DNA of 64,000 nucleotides from Nonomuraea jabiensis (lineage in GTDB: Bacteria > Actinomycetota > Actinomycetes > Streptosporangiales > Streptosporangiaceae), in NCBI RefSeq assembly GCF_014204795.1, contig NZ_JACHMB010000001.1, positions 7,948,501 to 8,012,500 on the forward strand. Direction: 5' to 3'. The position numbers and the translations under genes are program-made. Positions 1-8,365 of this stretch are shown here, piece after piece. Position 1 is the stretch's first letter. Each line of letters begins with the position of its first letter. Below the pieces are notes generated by a model. It saw nothing but the letters and a program-made list of their open reading frames with translations, was not told the DNA's origin and searched no databases.

Positions 1-2
1 AC

Positions 3-1490
3 GGCGAGGGCAGGCTCCTGCTGTACGACACCACGCAGGGCACGTCCTCGAGCCGCGACCTCATCGCCCGGACCCTCGGCCTGCCCGCCGAGCAGGTGCG
101 GGTGGTGTCCCGGCACGTCGGCGGCGGCTTCGGCTCGAAAGGCACCTCCCGGCCGCAGGCCGTGCTGGCCGCCCTGGCCGCCAGGGCCGTCGGCCGGCCC
201 GTCAAGGTCGTGCTGACCCGGCAGCAGATGTTCGACGTCACCGGCTACCGCACGCCCACGATCCAGCGGCTGCGGCTCGGCGCGGACGCCGACGGCCGGC
301 TCACGGCGCTGGAGCACGTGGCCTACGAGCAGAGCTCGACGCTGGTGGAGTTCGCCGAGCAGACCGCGACCCCGACCCGCATCATGTACGCCACGCCCGC
401 GATGCGCACGGCGCACCGGCTGGTCCGGCTGGACGTCGCCACCCCGTCGTGGATGCGCGCCCCGGGCGAGTGCCCCGGCATGTACGCGCTGGAGTCCGCC
501 ATGGACGAGCTGGCCTGCGCCACCGGCATCGACCCCATCGAGCTGCGCGTCCGCAACGAGCCGGAGACGGAGCCGGACAGCGGCCTGCCGTTCAGCTCCC
601 GCAACCTGGTCGCCTGCCTGCGCGAGGGCGCCCGCCTCTTCGGCTGGGACCGGCGCGACCCCGAGCCGGGGCGCCACCGGGAGGGCGAGTGGCTGATCGG
701 CACCGGCGTGGCCGCCTCCACCTACCCGGCCAAGCGCCGGCCGTCGAAGGCGGTCGTCACCATGCGGGAGGGCGACTTCCTCGTCCAGGTGGCCGCCGCC
801 GACATCGGCACGGGCGCGCGTACTGCGCTGGCCGGGATCGCGGCCGGCGCGCTGGGCGTCGCGCCCGAGCGGGTGCGCGTCGAGCTGGGCGACAGCGACC
901 TGCCGGACGCCCCGCTCGCGGGCGGCTCCATGGGCACGGCCTCGTGGGGCTCGGCGATCGTACGCGCCTGCGAGCACCTCAAGGTGAACGGCTCGGTGGG
1001 CCGCGCCGACACCACCGAGGAGGTCGCGCGGGACGCGGAGCTGTCCAGGCACGCCTTCGGCGCCCAGTTCGCCGAGGTGCGGGTCAACTCCGTGACGGGC
1101 GAGCTACGGGTCTCGCGCCTGCTCGGCGTCTTCGCCGCGGGCCGCATCCTGGACGCCAAGCTGGCCAGGTCGCAGTTCGTCGGGGGCATGACGATGGGCA
1201 TGGGGATGGCGTTGATGGAGGAGACGTACACCGACGAGGAGTTCGGCGGCTTCCTCCGGCGCGACCTGGCCCAGTATCACGTGCCCGCCTGCGCCGACGT
1301 GGAGCGGATCGAGGCGGTCTGGCTGGAGGAGGAGGACGGCGACCTCAACCCCATGGGCAGCAAGGGCATCGGCGAGATCGGCATCGTCGGCACGGCCGCC
1401 GCCGTCGGCAACGCCGTGTACCACGCCATCGGCCACCGCGTACGCGATCTGCCCATCACCCCGGCCAAGATCCTGCGGGCGAGGTTTTAG
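3..1490 (+). CDS. Molybdopterin-binding subunit of a xanthine dehydrogenase-family hydroxylase (5' truncated by window)
   Basis: This is the molybdenum-cofactor subunit of a xanthine/aldehyde/CO dehydrogenase-type hydroxylase, which oxidises a substrate C-H bond with water and passes electrons to 2Fe-2S and FAD partners. The frame is open from the left edge, so the visible 495 codons are the C-terminal part of a protein usually near 700 residues. Seen are the GGGFGSK loop (visible residues 40-46), a cofactor-binding loop reading RAPGECPG, the HAFGAQFAEV block, and NPMGSKGIGEIG near the C-terminus, whose glutamate is the catalytic base in this family. The Fe-S and FAD subunit genes are expected upstream, outside the window. 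The substrate cannot be told from the sequence. A DUF6328 gene follows about 50 bases downstream on the same strand and may be cotranscribed, but it is not functionally related in any obvious way. Confidence 0.9.
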   Translation, partial: GEGRLLLYDTTQGTSSSRDLIARTLGLPAEQVRVVSRHVGGGFGSKGTSRPQAVLAALAARAVGRPVKVVLTRQQMFDVTGYRTPTIQRLRLGADADGRLTALEHVAYEQSSTLVEFAEQTATPTRIMYATPAMRTAHRLVRLDVATPSWMRAPGECPGMYALESAMDELACATGIDPIELRVRNEPETEPDSGLPFSSRNLVACLREGARLFGWDRRDPEPGRHREGEWLIGTGVAASTYPAKRRPSKAVVTMREGDFLVQVAAADIGTGARTALAGIAAGALGVAPERVRVELGDSDLPDAPLAGGSMGTASWGSAIVRACEHLKVNGSVGRADTTEEVARDAELSRHAFGAQFAEVRVNSVTGELRVSRLLGVFAAGRILDAKLARSQFVGGMTMGMGMALMEETYTDEEFGGFLRRDLAQYHVPACADVERIEAVWLEEEDGDLNPMGSKGIGEIGIVGTAAAVGNAVYHAIGHRVRDLPITPAKILRARF

Positions 1491-1541
1491 CGCGCCCCGC
1501 GAAGGAAGGAGAAAGCTCTTGTTTCCGAAGCGGGAGGCGGC

Positions 1542-2057
1542 GTGAAGAACGAGTCGGACCAGGAGCGCGCGGACCGGAACTTCGTGGAGCTCTTACAGGG
1601 TGCGCGCGTGGCGGTGACCGGGGTGCAGGTGCTGTTCGCGTTCCTGCTCACCGTGCCCTTTTCGACCGGTTTCAGCAAGCTGGACCAGCCCGACCGGTGG
1701 CTGTTCTACCTGGCGCTGGTCAGCGCGGCGGTCGCGTCCATCTGCTACATCGCGCCGACCGCCCAGCACCGCGTGCTGTTCCGGCAGGGGCGCAAGGAGA
1801 CCCTGGTACGGCGCTCCAACCTCTACGGCATCGTGGGCGCGCTCGCGCTGGCCGTGTCCATGGCGACGGCCACCATGCTCGTGATCGACTACCTGTTCGG
1901 CCCCGCGCTGGGCTGGACCACCGGCGGGATCCTGGCCGCGCTGGCCCTGTGGACCTGGTTCGGCCAGGCGGCGCTCAACCGCTCGGACGATCAGACCCCC
2001 GACGATCATTCCTCCGAGGGGAGCTCGGTGTCGTCGTCCTCGCGCTCGCGCGAGTAG
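1542..2057 (+). CDS. DUF6328 family four-helix membrane protein
   Basis: This is a 171-residue integral membrane protein of the DUF6328 family, whose function is unknown. Four hydrophobic segments lie at roughly residues 22-40, 52-72, 95-118 and 124-142. A charged N-terminus contains ERADRNFVELLQG, the most conserved part of the family as I know it, and the C-terminal tail is Ser/Asp-rich and low complexity. The GTG start is chosen because a GGGAGG ribosome binding site lies just upstream. Codon 18 (bases 1593-1595) is TTA, a codon that is rare in GC-rich actinomycetes and often links translation to the bldA tRNA. The last 52 bases run antisense through the 3' end of mrpG on the other strand, so the two tails share DNA. 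Confidence 0.8.
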   Translation: MKNESDQERADRNFVELLQGARVAVTGVQVLFAFLLTVPFSTGFSKLDQPDRWLFYLALVSAAVASICYIAPTAQHRVLFRQGRKETLVRRSNLYGIVGALALAVSMATATMLVIDYLFGPALGWTTGGILAALALWTWFGQAALNRSDDQTPDDHSSEGSSVSSSSRSRE

Positions 2058-2335
2058 GCGCCCCGCCCCACCATGTACGCCGCGACCGACACGGTGATCA
2101 CCTGGGAGATGCCCGCCAGCAGCAGCGGGCCGGCGTTCGCCCAGGTGGGCCGGTGCAGCCACATGGCCAGCAGCACCAGCAGCACGCCGAGCACCTGCGG
2201 TTTGGTGCCGGCGTGCATGCGGTCCAGCGTGGTGCGGAAGCGGACGAGCCCGGCCCCGGCCGACAGCGCCAGCGCCGCGCCCAGCAGCAGGCAGGCCGCC
2301 GCCGCGATGTCGAGCCACACGTCGAGCCGGCTCAT
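2006..2335 (-). CDS. mrpG: Mrp antiporter subunit G
   Basis: MrpG (MnhG/PhaG) is a small membrane subunit of the multi-subunit Na+/H+ antiporter, which exports sodium in exchange for protons at the cell membrane. The 109-residue product has three membrane helices and the family stretch VRFRTTLDRMHAGTKPQ (about residues 30-46), then an acidic tail ending ELPSEE. The ATG overlaps the mrpF stop by four bases (ATGA), so the two are probably translationally coupled. It is the last gene of the mrpACDEFG operon. Its 3' end overlaps the convergent DUF6328 gene by 52 bases, and no hairpin terminator separates them. Confidence 0.93.
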   Translation of the reverse strand: MSRLDVWLDIAAAACLLLGAALALSAGAGLVRFRTTLDRMHAGTKPQVLGVLLVLLAMWLHRPTWANAGPLLLAGISQVITVSVAAYMVGRGAYSREREDDDTELPSEE

Positions 2336-2592
2336 CGGGACCTCCCCGAGAAGAAGCGGGCCAGCGACACCGACCCGACGAACCCCAGCAGCGACAGCAC
2401 CAGCAGGATCGGCAGGTCCGAATAGTCGTCCCTGACCACGGCGAACGCCCCGACGCCGCACATGCACAGCGACGTCATCACGTCGACCGCGACCGCCCGG
2501 TCCAGCATCGTGGGACCGCGCGCCACCCGGTAGAGCGTGGCCGCCGCCGCGCATCCGAGCAGCCCCAGCGTCACGAGGTAGACCACGGTCAC
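2332..2592 (-). CDS. mrpF: Mrp antiporter subunit F
   Basis: MrpF (MnhF) is an 86-residue membrane subunit of the Mrp Na+/H+ antiporter, with three predicted helices at about residues 4-22, 35-52 and 59-80. The family core RVARGPTMLDRAVAVDV is present at residues 22-38, and length and topology match the family. It overlaps mrpE by four bases at its start and mrpG by four bases at its end, so it sits in a tightly coupled operon. In other bacteria all Mrp subunits are needed for antiport. The function here is inferred from family and operon context. Confidence 0.93.
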   Translation of the reverse strand: MTVVYLVTLGLLGCAAAATLYRVARGPTMLDRAVAVDVMTSLCMCGVGAFAVVRDDYSDLPILLVLSLLGFVGSVSLARFFSGRSR

Positions 2593-3092
2593 GGCAGCTC
2601 CTCCCGGTCCCCCAGGGTGCCGAACGCCGCCACGATGCGCGCCTCCAGCGCGGCCACGTCCGCCCGCACCGCCTCGGTGACGTCTCCCGGCCGCCCCAGC
2701 ACGTGCAGGACCAGCTCACGCTCCTCGGGGTAGGCCTCCACGACGAGGCTGCCGGGCACGCTCGACAGCGCGACCATGATCATCACGGTCATGGACTCCG
2801 ACGACGTGCGCAGCCGTACCCGGACGATCTGGGTGGGCGGCACGCCGGGCCGCACCACCCAGACCACCACCCGCACGGTCGAGACCACCATGTCCCGGCC
2901 GAACCAGAGCAGGAAGTCCACCAGCGCCACCGGGCGGAGCCTGATGCCGGGGTCGAGGACGGGCAGCGGCAGCAGCCACGTCACCACCAGCGCGACCGCC
3001 AGGCCGCCCAGCACGTCGCCGGCCGACAGCTCGCCCTGCAACGTCACCCAGACCACCGCCAGCCAGGCGATCAGCGCCAGCCGCGGCTTCAC
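2589..3092 (-). CDS. mrpE: Mrp antiporter subunit E
   Basis: MrpE (MnhE) is a 167-residue subunit of the Mrp Na+/H+ antiporter. The N-terminal part holds two to three hydrophobic segments (residues about 5-50), followed by the family stretch FLLWFGRDMVVSTVRV. A soluble C-terminal part contains the conserved SVPGSLVVEAYPEERELVLHVL block near residue 115. The GTG start overlaps the mrpD stop as GTGA. A longer in-frame version would run back through mrpD and is not credible. MrpE is needed for full activity in studied systems but carries no recognised catalytic site. Confidence 0.92.
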   Translation of the reverse strand: MKPRLALIAWLAVVWVTLQGELSAGDVLGGLAVALVVTWLLPLPVLDPGIRLRPVALVDFLLWFGRDMVVSTVRVVVWVVRPGVPPTQIVRVRLRTSSESMTVMIMVALSSVPGSLVVEAYPEERELVLHVLGRPGDVTEAVRADVAALEARIVAAFGTLGDREELP

Positions 3093-4639
3093 GGCCGCCC
3101 CCCGAGCACGGCCGTGACGTACGGCTCGCGGGCCATCAGCTCGGCGGCGGCCCGGTGCGTGAACGCCGACAGCGGCCCGGCCAGCACCGTGAACGACAGC
3201 CCCATCGCGACCAGCGCCGCCACCGCCGCCGTCAGCGCCCCCGGGACGGCCGTCGTCGTGACGGTCGGGTCCTCGCCGGTGTACTCCTCGCTCTCCACGA
3301 CCGTGCCCGCCCGCACGGCCCGCGGGCCGCGCCAGAACGCCTTGCTCCACGTCTGGGCCACGGCGTACAGGGTGAGCAGGCTCGTCACCAGGCCCCCGGC
3401 CACGAGGGCGACGGGCAGCGGGCGGCCATCGGCCAGGCCCGCCTGCACCAGCATCAGCTTGCCGAGGAAGCCGGACATGGGCGGGATACCCGACAGGTTC
3501 ATGGCGGGCACGAAGAACAGCACGGCCAGCAGCGGCGCGGTCGTCATCAGGCCGCCGAGCCCGTTCACCGAGGTGGTGCCGGTGCGCCGCTCCACCAGCC
3601 CGGTCACCAGGAACAGGGTCGTCTGCACGGTGATGTGGTGCACCACGTAGAAGATCGCCCCGGCCAGCCCGGCCACCGTGGACAGGCCGACGCCGAACAC
3701 CATGTAGCCGATATGGCTGACCAGCGTGAACGAGAGCATGCGCTTGAGGTCGGTCTGCGCGACCGCGCCCAGCACGCCCGTCAGCATCGTGGCCAGCGCC
3801 ACCCACATGAGCAGCGTCGCCACCGGCCCGCCGGGGAACAGCAGCGCCTCCAGGCGCACGATCGAGTAGACGCCGACCTTGGTCAGCAGGCCGGCGAACA
3901 CGGCCGTGGCCGGGGCGGGCGCGGTGGGATAGGAGTCCGGCAGCCAGGCCGACATGGGGAAGATCGCCGCCTTGATGCCGAACGCCAGCAGCAGCGTCAG
4001 CTCCACCAGCAGCGCCACCTGCCCGGGCAACGTGGGGAACCGCTCGGCGAGCTGGGCCATCGACAGCGTCCCGGTGGCCGCGTACGTGACGCCCAGCGCG
4101 ATCAGGAACAGCATCGACGAGGCCAGGGCCATCAGCGTGTACGTGGCGCCCGCCCGGATCCTGGACTCGGTGCCGCCGAAGGTGAGCAGCACGTACGAGC
4201 CGCTCAGCAGCAGCTCGAACGCCACGTACAGGTTGAACAGGTCGCCCGACAGGAACGCGTCGGCGACGCCGGCCACCATGACCAGGAACGCCGGATGGAA
4301 GATCGCCATGGGGGCGTCGTGCTCCTGCGCGTCGTAGGCGTTGGCGACCGAGTACACCATGACGCAGAACGTCACCGCCGACGACACCAGCAGCACCAGC
4401 GTGGACAGGCGGTCGGCCACCAGGCAGATGCCGACGGGCGCCGGCCAGCCGCCCAGCTCGGTGACCAGCGGGCCGCGGGTGTCGGCGGCGACCAGCAGCA
4501 GCGCCGAGACGACGACCGAGACGGCCAGGGTGACCAGGCTGATGACCGACTGCAGCCGGCGCAGCCGCCCGCCGATCGCCAGCTTCACGCCGGCGGCCAG
4601 CAGCGGCAGCAGCACGGGCACGCAGATCAGCCTCTCCAC
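3089..4639 (-). CDS. mrpD: Mrp antiporter subunit D
   Basis: MrpD is a 516-residue polytopic membrane protein of the NuoL/M/N proton-pumping family and one of the two ion-translocating subunits of the Mrp antiporter. About 14 helices are visible. The family signature region around SGDLFNLYVAFELLLSGSYVLL (residues about 125-146) contains the conserved helix-5 glutamate. Later come the broken-helix lysines, including KAAIFPMSAWLPDSYPTAP and the DLKRMLSFTLVSHIGYM block. Translation starts at GTG, 45 bases after the mrpC stop, and its ribosome binding site GGCGAGGA lies in a short duplicated copy of the mrpC 3' end. It is the fourth-largest spacing in an otherwise overlapping operon, so this junction is a possible control point. 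Confidence 0.94.
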   Translation of the reverse strand: MERLICVPVLLPLLAAGVKLAIGGRLRRLQSVISLVTLAVSVVVSALLLVAADTRGPLVTELGGWPAPVGICLVADRLSTLVLLVSSAVTFCVMVYSVANAYDAQEHDAPMAIFHPAFLVMVAGVADAFLSGDLFNLYVAFELLLSGSYVLLTFGGTESRIRAGATYTLMALASSMLFLIALGVTYAATGTLSMAQLAERFPTLPGQVALLVELTLLLAFGIKAAIFPMSAWLPDSYPTAPAPATAVFAGLLTKVGVYSIVRLEALLFPGGPVATLLMWVALATMLTGVLGAVAQTDLKRMLSFTLVSHIGYMVFGVGLSTVAGLAGAIFYVVHHITVQTTLFLVTGLVERRTGTTSVNGLGGLMTTAPLLAVLFFVPAMNLSGIPPMSGFLGKLMLVQAGLADGRPLPVALVAGGLVTSLLTLYAVAQTWSKAFWRGPRAVRAGTVVESEEYTGEDPTVTTTAVPGALTAAVAALVAMGLSFTVLAGPLSAFTHRAAAELMAREPYVTAVLGGRP

Positions 4640-4641
4640 CG

Positions 4642-4709
4642 GGTCAGTCCTCGCCTTCCAGCTCGGGCACGCGGCTCCTCATGGTCAGTCCTCGCCCTCC
4701 AGTTCCGGG
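4642..4709 (-). repeat. Direct duplication of the mrpC 3' end in the mrpC-mrpD gap, creating a 12-codon mini-ORF
   Basis: About 25 bases at the end of mrpC, which encode the tail PELEGED plus the stop, recur 41 bases further downstream with two or three mismatches. The second copy ends a possible 12-codon ORF (MRSRVPELEGED, bases 4644-4682 on the minus strand) that starts directly after the mrpC stop. The GGCGAGGA in this second copy is placed as the ribosome binding site of mrpD. The mini-ORF could be an accidental product of the duplication or a coupling leader for mrpD; the sequence alone does not decide. Confidence 0.6.
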
Positions 4710-5494
4710 TCCTGTGCGAGGGCCTGCCGCTCCCGCTCCTCCCGGATGGCCGCCCGCATCTGCCTGCGCGCCTCCCGCTGCCGTGCCTTGAGCTTCCTCC
4801 GCATCGCCCGCTCCCTGGCCGCCTGCTCCTCCCGGCCGCGCGCGTGCTGCTCGCGCAGCTGCTCGATGCGCTCGGCGTTGTCCAGGGCGGCCGCGTCCTC
4901 GCGCCGCCCCGCCTCCTCGAAGCGCAGGTGCACCTCCTCCTCGGTCAGCCCCTCCCGCCGCCGCTCGTGCATCCACCGTTCGAGCTCGTCGTGCACCCTG
5001 GAGATGCGCTGCTCCAGGTCGGCCTCCTGCAGCCGCTCGCGTTCGGCCTGCTCGGCCGCGAGCTTGGCCAGCTCGGCGCGCTGCTCGGCGACCAGCCGCC
5101 GGTAGGCGTCCCGCCGGGCGCGCACCGCGTCGCTCAGCTCCCCGCGCCGGGCGCGCAGCCGTACGCGGCGGTCCTCGGTGTCGTCCTGGACCTCGTCGCT
5201 CCCGGACAGCTGCCACGACCGGTGCGCCAGGGCCAGCAGGAACGCCGTCACCCCCAGGGTGATCACGATCGCGGTGAGCACCATGGCCTGCGGCAGCGGG
5301 TCGGCCCGCCCGCGCACGTCCACGAAGGGCGGCCCGCCCGGGTCGCCGCCCGCGGTGACGATCAGCAGGTTGACGCCGTTGCCCAGGAGGACGACGCCGG
5401 CCAGCACCCGCACCAGGCTCCGCTCCAGCAGGAGCGTGACCCCGGTGGCGACCATCGCGAAGCAGGCCAGGAAGGGCATCAGGGTGACGGTCAC
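4685..5494 (-). CDS. mrpC: Mrp antiporter subunit C with a long charged coiled-coil extension
   Basis: Residues 1-98 are a normal MrpC (NuoK-like) subunit with three membrane helices, the LLGNGVNLLIV core and the PLPQAMVLTAIVITLGVTA block. Residues 99-269 are an added cytoplasmic-type tail that is almost entirely Glu, Arg, Ala, Gln and Leu. It has no Gly or Pro through most of its length, which is typical of a long single helix or coiled coil, and it includes MHERRREGLTEEEVHLRFEE. Usual MrpC proteins are about 110-180 residues, so this one is clearly long. The GTG start overlaps the mrpA stop (GTGA). The tail is in frame and ends at a stop whose surroundings are duplicated downstream. Its role is unknown; it may bind a cytoplasmic partner or stabilise the complex. 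Confidence 0.9.
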   Translation of the reverse strand: MTVTLMPFLACFAMVATGVTLLLERSLVRVLAGVVLLGNGVNLLIVTAGGDPGGPPFVDVRGRADPLPQAMVLTAIVITLGVTAFLLALAHRSWQLSGSDEVQDDTEDRRVRLRARRGELSDAVRARRDAYRRLVAEQRAELAKLAAEQAERERLQEADLEQRISRVHDELERWMHERRREGLTEEEVHLRFEEAGRREDAAALDNAERIEQLREQHARGREEQAARERAMRRKLKARQREARRQMRAAIREERERQALAQDPELEGED

Positions 5495-8229
5495 GTGCTC
5501 TCCTGCCGGTCCAGCTCGGCGCCGAGGGAGCGCAGGATGTCCTGGACCATGCCGACGACGGACACGTACACGCCGAGGTCGAACAGCAGCCCCGTGGACA
5601 GGTGCAGGTGCCCGGCCAGCGGCACGCTCACGTCCACGGCCAGCAGGTCCAGCGCCGCCCGCCCGAACAGCAGCCCGATCAGCGCCGTCCCCGCCGACAG
5701 CGTGAGCCCGGCGCCCATGAGCACCCCGGCGTGCACCGGGACGGCGGCGGCCAGCTCGTTCCGGCCGCCCGCCAGGTAGCGCACGGTGATCGCCAGCCCG
5801 GCCACGATGCCGCCGGCGAACCCGCCGCCGACCTCGCTGTGCCCGATGAACAGCAGGAACACCGACAGCACCAGGACCGTGTGGAACGTCAGCCGGGCCA
5901 CCACCTCGAACGCCAGCGCCCGCTGCCCGCGCGGCAGCGTGGCCGACAGCCAGCGGGTGTGCTCGGCGGGCGGCGTCGTGACCGGCTCGATCCGGTACGA
6001 CCTGCGCCGCAGGAACACCAGGCTCGTCACGCCCAAGGTCAGCACGACGAGCACCGTGCTCTCGCCCATGGTGTCCCAGGCGCGCAGGTCGACGATGAGG
6101 GCGCTGACGATGTTCCGGGCGCCGGCCTGCCCGGCGGCCGCCTCCAGGTGCGCCCCGATCGGCTCGGCGGTCCGCGCGCCCATCGCCAGCATGCCCGCGC
6201 CCGTGACCAGCACCCCCACGGCCAGCCCGAGCGCCATCCTGAACGGGAACGGCAGCCGCCCCCTGACCGGCCCGAGCGGCAGCCGCCGCAGCACCAGCGC
6301 GAACATGACCAGGCTCACCGTCTCGGCCAGGAACTGGGTGAGCGCCAGGTCGGGCGAGCCGTGCGCGAGGAACAGCAGCGCCGTGCCGTACCCGGTCAGG
6401 CCGACGACCAGTGCCAGCAGGATGAATGCGCGGGCGAACAGTGCCAGCACGGCCGCTGCCACCATCAGGACGGCGACGACGGGCTGCTCGGGGCGCTGCC
6501 ACAGGACGACGGGCACGCCGAGGTGGGGCGCGCCGCCGGAGGCGAGGGAGAACACGCCGACGCCGACCGCGGCCAGCAGGGTGAGGGTCAGGTAGTCGGG
6601 CACGGATCCGCGCTGGATGAAGCCGGTGAGCTGGATGGCGAAGCGGTCGAGTCGCTGCACGAGCGCCCAGAAGACCTGCCCGGAGTCGACCACGTGCAGT
6701 GCCGCCCCCGCCCTGGCCACGGGCTCCCTGGCCAGGAACAGCGCCACCCCGGCCGCCACCGACACCGCCGACAGCAGGAGCGGCAGGGTGAAGCCGCCCC
6801 ACGCCGCCAGATGAACGTCATGCCCCTTAACGCGAAATGTCCCGATATATCCGGAAAGGGTGGAGGCGAACCGCCCGGCGAACGGCGTCAGGACCAGCCC
6901 GAGCGACGACAGCAGCGCGGCAGGCCCGGTCATGGCCGCGATCATGGCCCCGGGCATGCGATGCACCTCCCGCGCCGCCACCCCCGGCTTGTCGCAGAAC
7001 GCGCCCCACAGGAACCGCAGGGTGTACGCCGCCGTCAACGCCGACCCGGCCACCACGCCCGCCAGCACGACCGGCGCGCCCATGAGCGCCTCCAGCGCGG
7101 CCTCCTTGCCCGCGAACCCCGCCAGCGGCGGCAGCCCCGCCATCGACGCCCCCGCCAGCACCGCGACCCCGCACACCCACGGCATCGACCGGCCGACCCC
7201 GCTCAGCTCGCGCAGGTCGCGGGTGCCCGCCGCGTGATCGACGATGCCCACCACCAGGAACAGCGCGGCCTTGAACAGCGCGTGCGCCAGCAGCATGCCC
7301 GCCCCGGCCAGCGCCGCGCCCCCGTCGCCCGAGCCGAACAGCACCGTGAGGAAGCCGAGCTGGCCGACCGTGCCGTAGGCGAGCAGCCGCTTGAGATCCG
7401 TCTCGCGCAGCGCCCGCCACCCGCCCAGCACCATCGTGACCAGGCCGAGCGGCACCGCCACCGCCCGCCAGACCGTCAGGTCCCCGAGCGCGGGGCCGAG
7501 CCTGGCCAGCAGGTACACGCCGGCCTTCACCATGGCGGCCGCGTGCAGGTAGGCCGAGACGGGGGTGGGGGCGGCCATGGCGGCCGGCAGCCACATGCTG
7601 AACGGGAAGATCGCCGACTTCGACAGCGCGCCGGCCAGGACGAGCACGACGGCGACGGGGGCCACGCGGGGCGGGTGCGCGACGACGTCCGAGACGCGGT
7701 ACGTGCCCGCGGCCTGACCGAGCAGGACGAACCCCGCCAGCATGGACAGGCCGCCGAACGTGGTGACCATCAGCGCCTTCAAGGCGGCCTGCCTGCTCAG
7801 CCTGCTCTCGGGGTCGTACCCGATGAGCAGGTAGGAGAAGGCGGTGGTCAGCTCCCAGAAGACGTACAGCAGGAGCAGGTCGTCGGCCGCCACCAGCCCC
7901 AGCATCGACCCGGCGAAGCCCGTCATGAAGCAGCCGTAGCGCCCGAGCCCCGGGTCGTCCCGGGAGAAGTAGCGGGAGCTGTAGATCATGACCAGCGCGC
8001 CCACGCCGGTGACCAGCGACATCATCAGCACGCCCAGCGCGTCGGCGCGGAAGGACAGCTCCAGCCCCAGCACGGGCGCCCACTCCACCCTCTCGCGCGG
8101 GGGCAGCCACAGCAGCACGGCGAGGAAGGCGATGCCCGGGGGAAGGGCGAGCACGGCCAGGGACGTCCGCCTGACCAGCCAGGGAGCGCACACCGCCGCC
8201 ACCGCGTGCAGGACCAGCAGCGACTCCAT
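5491..8229 (-). CDS. mrpA: Mrp antiporter subunit A, fused to an MrpB-like domain
   Basis: MrpA is the large membrane subunit of the Mrp Na+/H+ antiporter (912 residues). The first about 480 residues are NuoL-like, with the WELTTAFSYLLIGYD block around residue 120 and the SKSAIFPFSMWLPAAMAAPTP lysine helix. The middle holds the MrpA-specific lateral helices and DUF4040-like region. The last about 140 residues (HSEVGGGFAGGIVAGLA onward) are an MrpB domain, so no separate mrpB exists; this fusion is usual in actinobacteria. The ATG is preferred over a GTG 19 codons upstream because GAGGAG sits six bases before it. A short AT-rich patch near base 6845 differs in composition from the rest of the gene. 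It is the first gene of mrpACDEFG. Confidence 0.94.
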   Translation of the reverse strand: MESLLVLHAVAAVCAPWLVRRTSLAVLALPPGIAFLAVLLWLPPRERVEWAPVLGLELSFRADALGVLMMSLVTGVGALVMIYSSRYFSRDDPGLGRYGCFMTGFAGSMLGLVAADDLLLLYVFWELTTAFSYLLIGYDPESRLSRQAALKALMVTTFGGLSMLAGFVLLGQAAGTYRVSDVVAHPPRVAPVAVVLVLAGALSKSAIFPFSMWLPAAMAAPTPVSAYLHAAAMVKAGVYLLARLGPALGDLTVWRAVAVPLGLVTMVLGGWRALRETDLKRLLAYGTVGQLGFLTVLFGSGDGGAALAGAGMLLAHALFKAALFLVVGIVDHAAGTRDLRELSGVGRSMPWVCGVAVLAGASMAGLPPLAGFAGKEAALEALMGAPVVLAGVVAGSALTAAYTLRFLWGAFCDKPGVAAREVHRMPGAMIAAMTGPAALLSSLGLVLTPFAGRFASTLSGYIGTFRVKGHDVHLAAWGGFTLPLLLSAVSVAAGVALFLAREPVARAGAALHVVDSGQVFWALVQRLDRFAIQLTGFIQRGSVPDYLTLTLLAAVGVGVFSLASGGAPHLGVPVVLWQRPEQPVVAVLMVAAAVLALFARAFILLALVVGLTGYGTALLFLAHGSPDLALTQFLAETVSLVMFALVLRRLPLGPVRGRLPFPFRMALGLAVGVLVTGAGMLAMGARTAEPIGAHLEAAAGQAGARNIVSALIVDLRAWDTMGESTVLVVLTLGVTSLVFLRRRSYRIEPVTTPPAEHTRWLSATLPRGQRALAFEVVARLTFHTVLVLSVFLLFIGHSEVGGGFAGGIVAGLAITVRYLAGGRNELAAAVPVHAGVLMGAGLTLSAGTALIGLLFGRAALDLLAVDVSVPLAGHLHLSTGLLFDLGVYVSVVGMVQDILRSLGAELDRQEST

Positions 8230-8326
8230 GGGCTCCTCGGGAGGGACTTTTCCGGCTTCGTCCGCCAATCTCTCCCGGCACGGCACGCGCGCCCCGCAGG
8301 CGCGACCGTGGTTGACCCGAACGACA

Positions 8327-8354
8327 CCAGTCCCACACCGTGGTGTGGGACTGG
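8327..8354 (-). terminator. Perfect 13-bp palindrome, probable terminator of the peptidase gene
   Basis: Two perfectly complementary 13-base arms (CCAGTCCCACACC and its complement) flank a two-base centre. The hairpin starts about 11 bases past the stop of the minus-strand peptidase gene and lies about 100 bases upstream of mrpA. There is no following T-run, as is common for actinomycete terminators. Because of its perfect symmetry it could instead be an operator for mrpA. Confidence 0.6.
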
Positions 8355-8365
8355 GAACCGGTGGA

